64,000 nucleotides of DNA from Pseudomonadota bacterium (GCA_963204745.1 CAUJHF010000053.1:62001-126000), one strand, 5' to 3'. Shown: positions 44,153-53,860, counted from the first letter of the stretch. Translations and numbers: made by a program. The notes: generated by a model not told the origin, from the letters alone.

Positions 44153-46657
44153 ATGCGGAGTCTCCGTTCAAAAATCATGGCGCTTGCGGCTCTGCTTGTC
44201 GTCCTTACCCAGTTCAGCACCATCGGCGCGGTACTGTTGACCACCAACCGGGCGGTCTCGAACCGGGCCGAACAGATCCTGCAAAAGGCGGCCACCGTCG
44301 CTGGTCAGCTGTCGGCCGGCCGCCATACGCGGCTGCGTTCTGCGGGCGCAGTGCTCGCAGCCGATCCCCGCTTCCTCAGCACCGTGAAGAGCCGGGACGT
44401 CGCAGCGATCAACGGACTGCTGACCACCCATCGTTACCGCACCGAGCTCGATCTTGCCCTTGTCCTCGATACAGACGGCCGCGTACTCGCAGGTACGGAT
44501 TCGATCGGCGCACAGGACATGCACCACCCCGCACTGGTCAGGCTCGCCATGACCGATGGGGCTGTGCCTGCCCATATAACGGCTTTCGACCACACCTATG
44601 AAGTAGTCACCGTTCCGGTTGGAGACACCGCACCGATCGCCTGGCTAACAAGCGGCATACTGGTAGAACAGGCTTTCGCCAGGCGTCTGTCCGCGCTGAC
44701 CGGTCTCGACGTCACGCTGCTCGCACGCTCGAACGACCGTCCGTCGATACTCGGCAGCTCGCTCGACGCGCTCGACAGCGCAACACTGCTGCAGGATCTT
44801 TCGGCGGCAGGCCAGGTTGCCGACCACGCGCGGCGCATCAGGACCGGCAATGTTGAGCACCTCGCCCTGCTGCAAACACTGATTCCCGACCGGCCGGATA
44901 TCGAGCTTTTGCTGTCCGAACCGCTGGACGCGATCATGGCCCCGTACCGGACCCTGCGTTATGCCGTGCTGCTGCTTGGCGCTGTCGCGCTGTGCCTGGC
45001 AATTCTCGGCAGCCTGCTTCTGTCCCGCACGATCACCAGACCCGTCAATACACTGGTACAGGCGGCCCGCCGGATTCGCGATGGCTACTATCACCAGGTG
45101 GTTCAGGTAGAAGGCAATGGCGAAGTCGCGGAACTGGCCAGCGCACTCAATGCCATGCAGCGGAGCATTGCCGACCGCGAAGAGCACATCACCTTCCATG
45201 CCCGCTTCGATGCACTCACCGGCCTGCCCACGCGGCTCTCGGCACTCGATGAAATCGAGACTGCCATCCTGCGCGCTGCGCCGACTGGAGAGCCCGTAAC
45301 GGTAATGCTGGTCGATCTGAACAACTTCAGCGACATCGGCTCATCGCTGGGATACGACATCAGCGACGCGCTGCGGTGTCAGGCCGCCGAGCGGCTGCGT
45401 GCCGGGCTGGATGCACGGCACATGCTGGGCCGCATCGAAGGCGACCAGTTCATTATCGTACTCGACGGGCGGGACCTCGACCAGGCAACGGAAATCGCCG
45501 AGGACCTGGTGCGCCTGCTCGGCGGTGGACTATCGGTGCGCGATATCAATGTGAGCGTCGAGGCACGGGTAGGCATTGCGAGCTTTCCGCAGCATGCGGC
45601 AGATGCCGAGCAGCTGCTGCAGCGTGCAGCCGTGGCCCGCTACGATGCACGCAACTCGGACGTCCGGATCCGCATCTATCAGGAAGGCAACGACGGACGG
45701 AACCGGCGTCAGCTGGCCATCCTCGGCGACCTGCGCAAAGCTGCCCGGCACGATGAGTTCCGGCTCTATCTGCAGCCGAAGGTGCGCCTTCCGGATGGGC
45801 AAATCTGTGGTGCCGAAGCGCTGGTACGCTGGCAGCATCCCGGATTCGGATTCCTGACACCCGACCAGTTCATACCCATTGCCGAAAAATCCGGCAACAT
45901 CTCGCTGATCACCCACTGGGCACTGGCAACTGCGATCCGCGAATGCCGCCTGTGGCTAGAGGAAGGACTTGACCTGCCGATCTCGGTAAACCTGTCGAGC
46001 CGCGACCTGCAGGACAAGAACCTGCCGTTCTATATTCTGGAACTGCTGCGCAACCATGATCTCCCGGCAAAAAACCTGGTACTGGAGATCACCGAAGAGG
46101 CCGTTGTACTCGACTTCAAACATGCCACGCTGGTGCTGGAGTGCCTGCGCGACATCGGCATCCGGATTGCAGTAGACGACTTCGGCACAGGCTACTCTTC
46201 CTTGTCGCTGATCAAGCGGCTGCCGGTAGATGAGCTGAAGATAGACCGGTCCTTCGTCACCAACCTGCCGGACGACAGGGATGATGTGGCAATCGTGGGC
46301 GCGGCGATCAATCTGGCCCACAATCTCGGACTGCAGGTCATCGCCGAAGGCGTTGAAACACAGGCCGGGCTGGGCTGGCTGGCCGCGAATGGCTGCGAAC
46401 AGGCACAGGGCTACCTGATCAGCAAGCCGATGCCGGCGGAGGAGTTCTCCACCTGGGTCAGAACCTATACGGCTGCCGGCTTGCGCCGTACGACCAGCAA
46501 TGCAAGCGCGCCGAAGCCTGCCAGCAGAACCAGCAGCGAAAACAGCGTGCCGAGAACCGGCACCGACTGTATGAGCAGCGCAAACACCGTCACTGGCAAC
46601 AGCAGCACAAGGTCCCGCCAGACCGGACTCCTCCCCGCGGCGGGCACCGGCTCCTGA
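44153..46657 (+). CDS. Membrane GGDEF-EAL protein, likely c-di-GMP phosphodiesterase
   Basis: 834 residues. N-terminal membrane helix (MALAALLVVLTQFSTIGAVL), a periplasmic sensor region (~28-262), a second helix (YAVLLLGAVALCLAILGSLL), HAMP-like linker, then GGDEF with the altered signature EGDQF (probably catalytically dead) and EAL with EALVRW, LEITEE, DDFGTGYSSL and EGVET intact. It should degrade cyclic-di-GMP. The last ~64 residues after the EAL domain are low-complexity Ser/Thr/Pro-rich and overlap the 3' end of the convergent gene by 193 nt. Confidence 0.9.
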   Translation: MRSLRSKIMALAALLVVLTQFSTIGAVLLTTNRAVSNRAEQILQKAATVAGQLSAGRHTRLRSAGAVLAADPRFLSTVKSRDVAAINGLLTTHRYRTELDLALVLDTDGRVLAGTDSIGAQDMHHPALVRLAMTDGAVPAHITAFDHTYEVVTVPVGDTAPIAWLTSGILVEQAFARRLSALTGLDVTLLARSNDRPSILGSSLDALDSATLLQDLSAAGQVADHARRIRTGNVEHLALLQTLIPDRPDIELLLSEPLDAIMAPYRTLRYAVLLLGAVALCLAILGSLLLSRTITRPVNTLVQAARRIRDGYYHQVVQVEGNGEVAELASALNAMQRSIADREEHITFHARFDALTGLPTRLSALDEIETAILRAAPTGEPVTVMLVDLNNFSDIGSSLGYDISDALRCQAAERLRAGLDARHMLGRIEGDQFIIVLDGRDLDQATEIAEDLVRLLGGGLSVRDINVSVEARVGIASFPQHAADAEQLLQRAAVARYDARNSDVRIRIYQEGNDGRNRRQLAILGDLRKAARHDEFRLYLQPKVRLPDGQICGAEALVRWQHPGFGFLTPDQFIPIAEKSGNISLITHWALATAIRECRLWLEEGLDLPISVNLSSRDLQDKNLPFYILELLRNHDLPAKNLVLEITEEAVVLDFKHATLVLECLRDIGIRIAVDDFGTGYSSLSLIKRLPVDELKIDRSFVTNLPDDRDDVAIVGAAINLAHNLGLQVIAEGVETQAGLGWLAANGCEQAQGYLISKPMPAEEFSTWVRTYTAAGLRRTTSNASAPKPASRTSSENSVPRTGTDCMSSANTVTGNSSTRSRQTGLLPAAGTGS

Positions 46658-47604
46658 GCCGCAATCCGGATCCGGATCAGCTGCACCAGCATCAGCAGGC
46701 CGAGCAGTCCGGACAGCAGTACGGCCAGCAGGTATGCCGTCAGCAGCAGCAGCCCGAACAGCCAGCCAAACACTGACACGAACAGCACGCCGATCACCAG
46801 CGGTGTCAGCGAGATAGCGATGGCACCGCTTACAAGCGTGCGCACGGGCGACTCATTCAACAATGCGCCTGAACGCTTGACGAACGCGGGACTCAACCAG
46901 TACACGCCAGCAGCAGCGATCATGATCGCCAGACCAAGCGCCCAACTGCCAAACACCGGTGCCGCCGTTTCGGGCAATTCATCGACAGGTGCAGTTACGC
47001 CAGCCACCTCGCCCATGATCAGCACGTCTTCGGCAATCAGCGGCGGTCGATCACTGTGCCAGACCAGATCACCGCCTATGGCGGCACCGGACTCGATGCG
47101 GATCTCCTGCGCCGTAATCTCGACATTGCCCTGGATCTGGCCGGTGATGACGGCTGTCCGGGCGAACACCCGAAGGTCATCGCCGATCTGGCCGGCCATC
47201 TCCAGCCTGCCCGCTGAAATCCAGGTGCGCCCGGCAATGGCACTGCCCTCGGCGATGTTGACCACACCGCCGGCGATCACCGCATGGTCGGTGACAAACC
47301 CGCGCAGCGTGACGTCGCCGCCTGCGGCACGCAGGTCATCGCCCACACCACCGGAGATCCCGATCTGCCCGCCGGCAACGCTCACATCACCATCGACATC
47401 ACCGTCAAGGGCAACCGTACCGGCAGCAAGCACGGCGTCACCGGTTACAGGGCCGTTGATCCGCAACCTGCCGCCGACGGCGTAGAGGTCTTCAGGGACG
47501 GCCTCGCTGATGACGATGGCGTCACCGACACGCGTATCGGCGCACACCGGCACCGCGGGCAGCGCCACCAGAAGTGGCAGAAGGAAGACAAGTCGCAGCT
47601 CCAT
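46465..47604 (-). CDS. Bactofilin-like membrane protein
   Basis: 379 residues. Signal peptide (MELRLVFLLPLLVALPAVPVC), then a repetitive beta region (~residues 30-180) of short GDV/GGQ-type turns (LDGDVDGDVSVAGGQIG) as in polymer-forming bactofilins, and a hydrophobic C-terminal half with about four membrane segments. It could form a polymer or matrix facing the periplasm while anchored in the membrane. It overlaps the EAL protein gene by 193 nt and is 26 bases downstream of the helical unknown (47631). Confidence 0.85.
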   Translation of the reverse strand: MELRLVFLLPLLVALPAVPVCADTRVGDAIVISEAVPEDLYAVGGRLRINGPVTGDAVLAAGTVALDGDVDGDVSVAGGQIGISGGVGDDLRAAGGDVTLRGFVTDHAVIAGGVVNIAEGSAIAGRTWISAGRLEMAGQIGDDLRVFARTAVITGQIQGNVEITAQEIRIESGAAIGGDLVWHSDRPPLIAEDVLIMGEVAGVTAPVDELPETAAPVFGSWALGLAIMIAAAGVYWLSPAFVKRSGALLNESPVRTLVSGAIAISLTPLVIGVLFVSVFGWLFGLLLLTAYLLAVLLSGLLGLLMLVQLIRIRIAAQEPVPAAGRSPVWRDLVLLLPVTVFALLIQSVPVLGTLFSLLVLLAGFGALALLVVRRKPAAV

Positions 47605-47630
47605 CGCCTGGCCCGGTTGCTGGCGTCGTT

Positions 47631-48191
47631 TCAGACTGCAGCGGGCTGCAGATCCGACAGCGCCGCCGGCAGCAATGCGTATACCCTGGCGTAGAGCTCC
47701 TGCTCCAGCGCGGTCTCGGCCTCGGTGCTGCCAGCCATGTATGCCCAGTCGGCTTCGCTGAACAGCTTTGCCGCGAGCTCGGTCGTCGCACCGTGATGCC
47801 CCATATTGGCCATGATGTAGGCCGTGTAGGCTGCACTGGCCTGCTCGAAGCGCTCAAGCGCATCGGCACCTTCACTCTGCAGTGCGCTTTTTGCAGCCGA
47901 GAAAACCGTCAGGTGCGCCTGATTACCGGTCAGGCGCTCGTGCAACTCGTCGAGTGCCTGTCTCGCATTGTCATCGATCGTTGCGAGCTTGCGGCGGATC
48001 ATGTCACCCATCTTCACATCCTGGGCGTGCAGGCGATCCATGGACGCCTCCATATAGTCGCCCAGGGCGATATAGAACGGTACAAATGACCGGCTGCCGC
48101 CGGACTTGCGCGCCACGGCAGTCGTCAGCAGCTGCCGCACCGACTTCAGGCGGCGCCGTTCGCCGGCGATCTGCTCACTCTGTGTCGTCAT
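47631..48191 (-). CDS. All-helical protein of unknown function
   Basis: 186 residues, helical and mostly soluble, rich in Ala, Glu and Leu. No signal peptide or catalytic motif seen; the spacing of histidines and charged residues is vaguely hemerythrin-like (FYIALGDYMEASMDRLHAQD) but I would not assign that. AAGGAG lies upstream of the ATG. Same strand and 26 nt before the bactofilin-like gene, likely cotranscribed. Confidence 0.65.
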   Translation of the reverse strand: MTTQSEQIAGERRRLKSVRQLLTTAVARKSGGSRSFVPFYIALGDYMEASMDRLHAQDVKMGDMIRRKLATIDDNARQALDELHERLTGNQAHLTVFSAAKSALQSEGADALERFEQASAAYTAYIMANMGHHGATTELAAKLFSEADWAYMAGSTEAETALEQELYARVYALLPAALSDLQPAAV

Positions 48192-48253
48192 GTCGGGTAC
48201 TCCTTCACAAGCATCGATTGCAACAGGCCCGGCGTCCGCCGACCAGACCGGGC

Positions 48254-49237
48254 TCAGACATTGAGGGTTGCCAGCATGCTTTCCGGATAGCGCTCACCCT
48301 GCACCAGATCCTCGGGGATCGCATCCGCAACGGCAGCCAGCTGCTCCGCTGAAAGCTGCAGATCGGCAGCCGCAGCGTTTTCTTCAAGCCAGCGTCGCTT
48401 CTTGGTACCCGGAATCGGCAGCACACCCTGCCATTGGCCGAGCACCCAGGCCAGCGACAGCTGGGCCGGCGTGCAGCCAATGCCGTGCGCCAGCTCCCGC
48501 AGCCGTTCGGCTGCGGCGAGATTGTGCTGGAGGTTGTCCGCCTGGAAACGCGGAAACATGCGCCGCGTATCGCCTTCGGGAAAATCCGCAACACTGCTGA
48601 TGGCCCCGGTCAGGAAGCCGCGCCCCAGCGGACTGTAGGCGACAAAGGCCACGCCAAGTTCCTCGCAGGTCTCCAGCGTCGTACCACAGGCATTGCGCGT
48701 CCACGGCGAGAGTTCGCTCTGCAGGGCCGCAACCGGATGTATGCGGCAGGCACGACGCAAGGTCTGCGGGCTCGCTTCCGAGATGCCTGTGAAGCGGATC
48801 TTGCCGGCCCGCACCAGCTCAGCCATCACGCCCATCGAGTCCTCGATCGGCAACTGCGGATCGATACGATGCAGATAAAACAGATCGATTTGCTCCACGC
48901 CCAGCCGCCGCAGGCTCTCGTCACAGGAAGTACGGATGGTGGCTGCCCGGTTGTCGGCCGTAATCCGCCCTTCGGCTGTGCGCGAAAGGCCACACTTGGT
49001 CGCGAGGAATACCTCATCGCGACGCCCGCGGATCGCTTCGCCGACAAAACGCTCATTGGCGCCATCCTGATAGACGGCGGCCGTATCGAGATGATTGATG
49101 CCGAGATCAAGGGCCCGATGCAGGGTGGCCAGCGCCTCGGCATCATCGCGCTGGCCATACCAGCCCACCATGCCCATGCAGCCGAGTCCGACCGCCGACA
49201 CCGATTCACCGGTATTGCCGAGTTTTCGCTGTTGCAT
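48254..49237 (-). CDS. Aldo/keto reductase
   Basis: 327 residues. The catalytic tetrad regions are visible: Asp and Tyr in HLDTAAVYQDG, Lys in FLATKCG, His in FYLHRID; the NADPH-binding C-terminal region has LSLAWVLGQ. An NAD(P)H-dependent reductase of carbonyl compounds, of the YajO/perakine-like subgroup. Start at ATG 49237 gives the typical MQQRKLGNTGE N-terminus. Substrate unknown. Confidence 0.9.
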   Translation of the reverse strand: MQQRKLGNTGESVSAVGLGCMGMVGWYGQRDDAEALATLHRALDLGINHLDTAAVYQDGANERFVGEAIRGRRDEVFLATKCGLSRTAEGRITADNRAATIRTSCDESLRRLGVEQIDLFYLHRIDPQLPIEDSMGVMAELVRAGKIRFTGISEASPQTLRRACRIHPVAALQSELSPWTRNACGTTLETCEELGVAFVAYSPLGRGFLTGAISSVADFPEGDTRRMFPRFQADNLQHNLAAAERLRELAHGIGCTPAQLSLAWVLGQWQGVLPIPGTKKRRWLEENAAAADLQLSAEQLAAVADAIPEDLVQGERYPESMLATLNV

Positions 49238-49322
49238 GGGTTGATCATACCCGCGTCGGCGGGACTCGCGCAGCCCGGCGCACTTGGATATGCTCAGGCC
49301 AAATCTGATGGAGGCCCCGCCC

Positions 49323-50099
49323 ATGTCCGTGACCAGAAAGATCGCCCTGATCGGTACCTGCGTATTGGCCCTTGCGGCCTGCACCAGCGGCACAGCGAGT
49401 ATGTCGGCATCACCCGGGATCGTGCTTGTGGCCGGCGCTACCGGACGCACCGGCACAGCGGTTGTCGGCCAGTTGCTGACCGAAGGTTACACCGTGCGCG
49501 CACTGGTCCGTGATCCGGTGAAGGCCAGGGCCGCCTTTGGCGATCGGGTGAGCTACTTCACGGGCGATGTTACGGACCCGGCCACGCTGACACCTGCGAT
49601 GCAGGGCGCAGACGCAGTGATCTCGGCGATCGGCGCCAAGGGTGCAAAAGGCCCTTCCCGGCCCGAAGTGATCGATTACGCAGGAGTCAGAAATCTGGCA
49701 GTTGCGGCGTCGGTTGCCGGCGTCAGGCAGTTCGTGCTCGTTTCCTCGCGTTCGGCGACGCAGAAAGAGCATCCCCTGAACCGGATGTTCGGCAACGTAC
49801 TCATCTGGAAGCTGAAGGGTGAGGACGCATTGCGCGCCAGCGGCGTGCCTTACACGATCATCCGCCCGGGTGGACTGGGGAATGGCGAACCCGGCGAGAA
49901 GGCCTTTGTCATCGAGCAGGGCGACAAGTCTGCGGGACAGACCACCATCGCACGTTCAGACCTGGCTACCGTCTGCGTACAGGCACTGAAACACCCTGAA
50001 GCGCTCAACCGGACCTTTGAGGTCAATACAGTCGATGGTTCGCCGGTGACAGACTGGCGCGCAAGGTTCGCCGAGCTGAAGCCGGACCCGTCAATGTAG
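49323..50099 (+). CDS. NAD(P)-binding SDR-like lipoprotein
   Basis: 258 residues. An N-terminal lipoprotein signal (MSVTRKIALIGTCVLALAAC; lipobox LAAC) is followed by an atypical-SDR/NmrA-like NAD(P)-binding domain: GIVLVAGATGRTGTAVV with the GATGRTG phosphate loop, and the region RQFVLVSSRS. Such cytoplasmic-type folds rarely carry a lipoprotein signal. It ends 9 nt inside the convergent tandem protease gene. Function unknown. Confidence 0.8.
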   Translation: MSVTRKIALIGTCVLALAACTSGTASMSASPGIVLVAGATGRTGTAVVGQLLTEGYTVRALVRDPVKARAAFGDRVSYFTGDVTDPATLTPAMQGADAVISAIGAKGAKGPSRPEVIDYAGVRNLAVAASVAGVRQFVLVSSRSATQKEHPLNRMFGNVLIWKLKGEDALRASGVPYTIIRPGGLGNGEPGEKAFVIEQGDKSAGQTTIARSDLATVCVQALKHPEALNRTFEVNTVDGSPVTDWRARFAELKPDPSM

Positions 50100-52901
50100 C
50101 AAGGCTTCGCGATGCCATTGGCCGTCATGCCAGACGATCTGGTATGCGGGCCAGTAGGTGTCGTCCAGCCTGAGCGTCAATACTTCGACCTGTCCATTCC
50201 AGGTAACGGTCGTGAGACGCACCGAGTCGCGGTGGCGTTTGCCGCTGACCACGACAATAAACTGATCCAGATCGGCGATGGCTGTGCCGTCTACGGCCGT
50301 GATTCGCCGTCCGGCAAGCAGGCCATAGCGCGAAGCCGGTGAACCAAAGGCAAAGTACGACACGTACACGCCAGTCGGCTCGACACCGCGCTGGGCCGCC
50401 ATATCCCGGTATGGCACCTGCAACAGCGCACCCGCCCAGAGCAACGCGCGACGTATGCCGGTGCCGTCAAGCGGTACCGTGGCAATTTCGACACTGAGCA
50501 CCTGACTGTTGCGCAGTACCTCCAGCACGACCGCCGGCTTCTGTGTGCGCCGCTCGATTTCTCGAAAGCGCGTCGCCACGACGCCATCAATCGTCAGCAG
50601 CAGATCACCTGGCTGCAGCAGGTTTGCCGCCGGCGACCCGGCGACGGTGCGGGTGACACCCAGGATCTGACGGCGTTCAGGATCCTGCACGGCAATGCGT
50701 TCTGCCCAATCCGCCGGCAAACCCAGCCGACGCGCATCAGCCAGCGGCATCTGCGCCCATTCCACTTCCAGGGAATGCAGCATCTGGCCGCTGCGGGCAA
50801 TGTCGAGCAACTCGGCAAGATATTCAGCGGGCATCCCGCGATTTTCCTGCCGTAGCTGGCCGTTACCCTGCCAGGCAAAGCTCGACCAGAGTGATACCAC
50901 CTCGCCCCGGCGGTTGGTCACCACACCGTCGATGTCGCGAGGCGGGCTGACCAGTGCCAGGGTTTCCAGGTTGCTCTCCCGAAATCGCATGGTGCGGGAA
51001 AGCGGATAGCTCACTGGCTCCAGTGACGAAAATGTCGTCGGCTGCGCCGCCAGCTTGTCGCCACTGCGCAGGCCGATTACCCACAGCTCGTCGCCGGGCT
51101 CCGGAACAGTGCTGTTCAGGCGCGCGGACTTCACCGGCGTATCACCGATAAGGGCCGGGTCGTAGGCCAGCAGCGCAAGGTTGTGCGCCGGATGCACGAA
51201 GACCACGCGTGCCGGGATCTCCAGCGTACCGCCAAAGGTGATCCGCACGTCGCCCATGGCCTCGGGAATCGTGTTGCGATCGACGACCACGAAACCGCGT
51301 TCTGCATCAAGCACGACACCGGTGCCATAGTAATGCTGTTCGGATACGCCGGACACCACATACGGCATATCGAAGTTGACCAGCACCAGTGAGGGCGCGA
51401 TCCCGCGCAGCCTCGGGTCGCGCTGCGGAACCAGGCTCGCCGTACCGCCTTCCGGCGGCCGGGACGGTGGCCCGCCAGCGAGATCCCTGCACGGCCACTC
51501 GCCACGAACATCGTCACGGTGGCAGCGCACAGCCGGAAACCAGCGCCGGTCCATGCGAATCACGCGCAGCCGGCTGGAGCCAGGTTCTTCGACACTGATG
51601 ATGCGAAGGGCAACCTGCTGCTGATCGCTGAGGCCCGCCAGCACCTGCTCGAGGTCGTCGATGGTGTTGACCGGCTCACTGCCAGCGGCAACGATTACCG
51701 CACCACGGGGGATTCCCGCTGCTGCCAGCGTGAAACCGGGGTTTGCCACGTACACGCCTTCGGCCGCGCGATTGAAATAGCGCGCCAGTTGCCAGGACAG
51801 GTTGTTGACGACCGCATCGCCGAACTGCAGATACTCGTCGGGATTGAACTGGTGCAGATCCTGCACCGCCATACGCAGACTCATGACCTGACCACCACGC
51901 TCGACGACCAGATCGACCGGTTGGCCTACATGCGCATCAAGCGCATCGTCGAGCGGCACAAATTCAGACACGTAGTCGCCACTCACCTTGACGACAATAT
52001 CCCCGACCTGCAGCACCCCGGCCGCCGCGGTTCCCGGCAGAATCTCGCTGACCACCAGCATGCCGATACCGTCGGGGAAACGCCGGCGCACCGCCGTTTC
52101 GCTCGCCTCTCGCAAACCCAGGCGACGCAGTTCGTCGAACGCCGTATAGCTGAATATCGCCCCCAGCGTACCGCGTGCGACCGGCTGATCCATGCGGAGC
52201 AGCGTCAGCGCCCGTTGCACACGATCGAGTGGCAGGAAAAAACTCGATGCGGTGGCGTTGCTGGCCCCGGCATTCAGCGCGACCACATTGCCATCGATGT
52301 CGATCACCGGGGAACCCGATGAGCCGCCCGACGTGCCGGATGCGGCCTGCAGGTAGAAGGTATTGAAGTCGTTGTACTTGCCCCGGCCATAGTCCGGTGC
52401 TTCGCGACGCAGCCTGGCAATGGTCCCGGACAGGATCGACAACTGCTCACCGCCGTCGTTGCCGACCACGCGGATCTCACGGCCGACCAGCGCGGCGGCC
52501 GGTTTGAGCGCGAGGGTTTTGGGCCGGATGTACTTCAGAGCTGCCGGGTCGTAACGATAGAAGCCGAAGTCGTGTACCGGATCGCGATACACCGGAGTCA
52601 GTTCAACCTCTTCCTGATTGGTGAAGATGGCGACTGCGCGCACCGGCCCCGAGGTAACGACATGTCGATTGGTAAGTATCAGGCCGCGCTCTGCGTCGAC
52701 CACAAAACCGGTCGCCTGGCCCGATTCATTCCATTCTGTGTCGAAGGCGCGCGTCTCGTCCACCTGGATGGAAACGACTGCGGGTGAAATCCCTTCGATG
52801 GTATTCCGCCAGGCGCCGGCGGCAGAATCATTGGCCGCAGAAAGCGCCGGCAGCGCCGCGAGGCACAGGATGAGCGCGAATAACCTAGATGCTGAGCGCA
52901 T
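50091..52901 (-). CDS. Tandem trypsin-like/PDZ protease (HtrA/NMA111-like)
   Basis: 936 residues. Signal peptide, then an N-terminal trypsin domain with triad H80 (LTNRHV), D111 (VHDFGFY) and S194 (SGGSSGSPV), then PDZ-like units. A second trypsin-like half (~residues 470-720) has lost the triad: the His becomes Asn in VVDRNTIP, the Asp becomes Asn in HNLALLAYD, and no Ser occurs at the third site. A further PDZ-like region follows. The layout matches eukaryotic NMA111/Ynm3. It should be an exported protein-quality-control protease. Overlaps the upstream PfkB gene end by 17 nt. Confidence 0.88.
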   Translation of the reverse strand: MRSASRLFALILCLAALPALSAANDSAAGAWRNTIEGISPAVVSIQVDETRAFDTEWNESGQATGFVVDAERGLILTNRHVVTSGPVRAVAIFTNQEEVELTPVYRDPVHDFGFYRYDPAALKYIRPKTLALKPAAALVGREIRVVGNDGGEQLSILSGTIARLRREAPDYGRGKYNDFNTFYLQAASGTSGGSSGSPVIDIDGNVVALNAGASNATASSFFLPLDRVQRALTLLRMDQPVARGTLGAIFSYTAFDELRRLGLREASETAVRRRFPDGIGMLVVSEILPGTAAAGVLQVGDIVVKVSGDYVSEFVPLDDALDAHVGQPVDLVVERGGQVMSLRMAVQDLHQFNPDEYLQFGDAVVNNLSWQLARYFNRAAEGVYVANPGFTLAAAGIPRGAVIVAAGSEPVNTIDDLEQVLAGLSDQQQVALRIISVEEPGSSRLRVIRMDRRWFPAVRCHRDDVRGEWPCRDLAGGPPSRPPEGGTASLVPQRDPRLRGIAPSLVLVNFDMPYVVSGVSEQHYYGTGVVLDAERGFVVVDRNTIPEAMGDVRITFGGTLEIPARVVFVHPAHNLALLAYDPALIGDTPVKSARLNSTVPEPGDELWVIGLRSGDKLAAQPTTFSSLEPVSYPLSRTMRFRESNLETLALVSPPRDIDGVVTNRRGEVVSLWSSFAWQGNGQLRQENRGMPAEYLAELLDIARSGQMLHSLEVEWAQMPLADARRLGLPADWAERIAVQDPERRQILGVTRTVAGSPAANLLQPGDLLLTIDGVVATRFREIERRTQKPAVVLEVLRNSQVLSVEIATVPLDGTGIRRALLWAGALLQVPYRDMAAQRGVEPTGVYVSYFAFGSPASRYGLLAGRRITAVDGTAIADLDQFIVVVSGKRHRDSVRLTTVTWNGQVEVLTLRLDDTYWPAYQIVWHDGQWHREALLH

Positions 52902-53823
52902 GCCCGAATGCCGCACGAAACTCCTGCGCCAGTGATGTCGGGCTGAACTGGTGGTTCTGTGTGCCGCGATGGGCAATCTTGATAGAGCCGAGCAAGGCGG
53001 CCAGGCGCCCTGTTTCAGCCCATGGCAAACCACGCGACAGGCCGAACAGCAATCCGGCACGGTAGGCATCGCCACAGCCGGTCGGGTCCAGCAACGCAGA
53101 CGGTTTGACGGACGGAATCGCAATACCCTCGCCTTCAGACCAGATCGTCGAACCCTGCGCACCACGCGTCACGATGAGCGCATCGACATGCCGGGCGAGT
53201 TCGGCCTCATTCCAGCCCGTGCGTTCGCTGAGCAGCCTGGACTCATAGTCGTTGACCGCCACCCAGCTTGCCAGTTCGATGAAACGGCGCAGCTCGTCGC
53301 CACCAAACATCGGCAGCCCCTGCCCCGGGTCAAAAATGAAGGGCACGCCGGCAGCATGAAACTGCTCCGCATGCTGCAGCATGCCGTCGCGTCCGTCCGG
53401 AGAAATCACGCCGATCTTCAAACCGGCACCTGAGGGCACCTGGTTGAGGTGCGCGTGGTTCATCGCACCGGGGTGGAAGGCCGTGATCTGGTTGTCGTCG
53501 AGATCGGTGGTGATATAGGCCTGCGCACACAGCGTATCCGGCAACTCGCGGATGTACCGGCAGTCGATCCCGTGACGATCCAGCCAGGCCCGGTAGCTGC
53601 TGAAGTCGCCGCCTACCGTCGCCATGATCAGCGGCTCGTCGCCGAGCAGTTTCAGGTTATAGGCGATGTTGCCGGCACAGCCGCCAAACTCGCGGCGCAG
53701 CTCCGGCACCAGAAAGGCAACGTTCAGGATATGAATCTGGTCGGGAAGGATGTGTTCCTTGAACCGCCCCTGGAACACCATGATGTTGTCGTAGGCAATT
53801 GAACCGCAGATCAGGGCTGACAA
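52885..53823 (-). CDS. PfkB-family carbohydrate/adenosine kinase
   Basis: 312 residues. The ribokinase-type fold is seen in FGGCAGNIAYNLKLLGDEP, GLKIGVISPDGRDG and the active-site region LLDPTGCGDAYRAGLLFG with the catalytic Asp. The pattern is closest to adenosine kinase-like members, but the substrate is not certain. Downstream of gcvPB (37-nt gap) and overlapping the HtrA-like gene. Cytoplasmic. Confidence 0.85.
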   Translation of the reverse strand: MSALICGSIAYDNIMVFQGRFKEHILPDQIHILNVAFLVPELRREFGGCAGNIAYNLKLLGDEPLIMATVGGDFSSYRAWLDRHGIDCRYIRELPDTLCAQAYITTDLDDNQITAFHPGAMNHAHLNQVPSGAGLKIGVISPDGRDGMLQHAEQFHAAGVPFIFDPGQGLPMFGGDELRRFIELASWVAVNDYESRLLSERTGWNEAELARHVDALIVTRGAQGSTIWSEGEGIAIPSVKPSALLDPTGCGDAYRAGLLFGLSRGLPWAETGRLAALLGSIKIAHRGTQNHQFSPTSLAQEFRAAFGHALSI

Positions 53824-53860
53824 ATCTTCACTCTCCGGGCTGCGCCTGTGGCGCGTGGCA

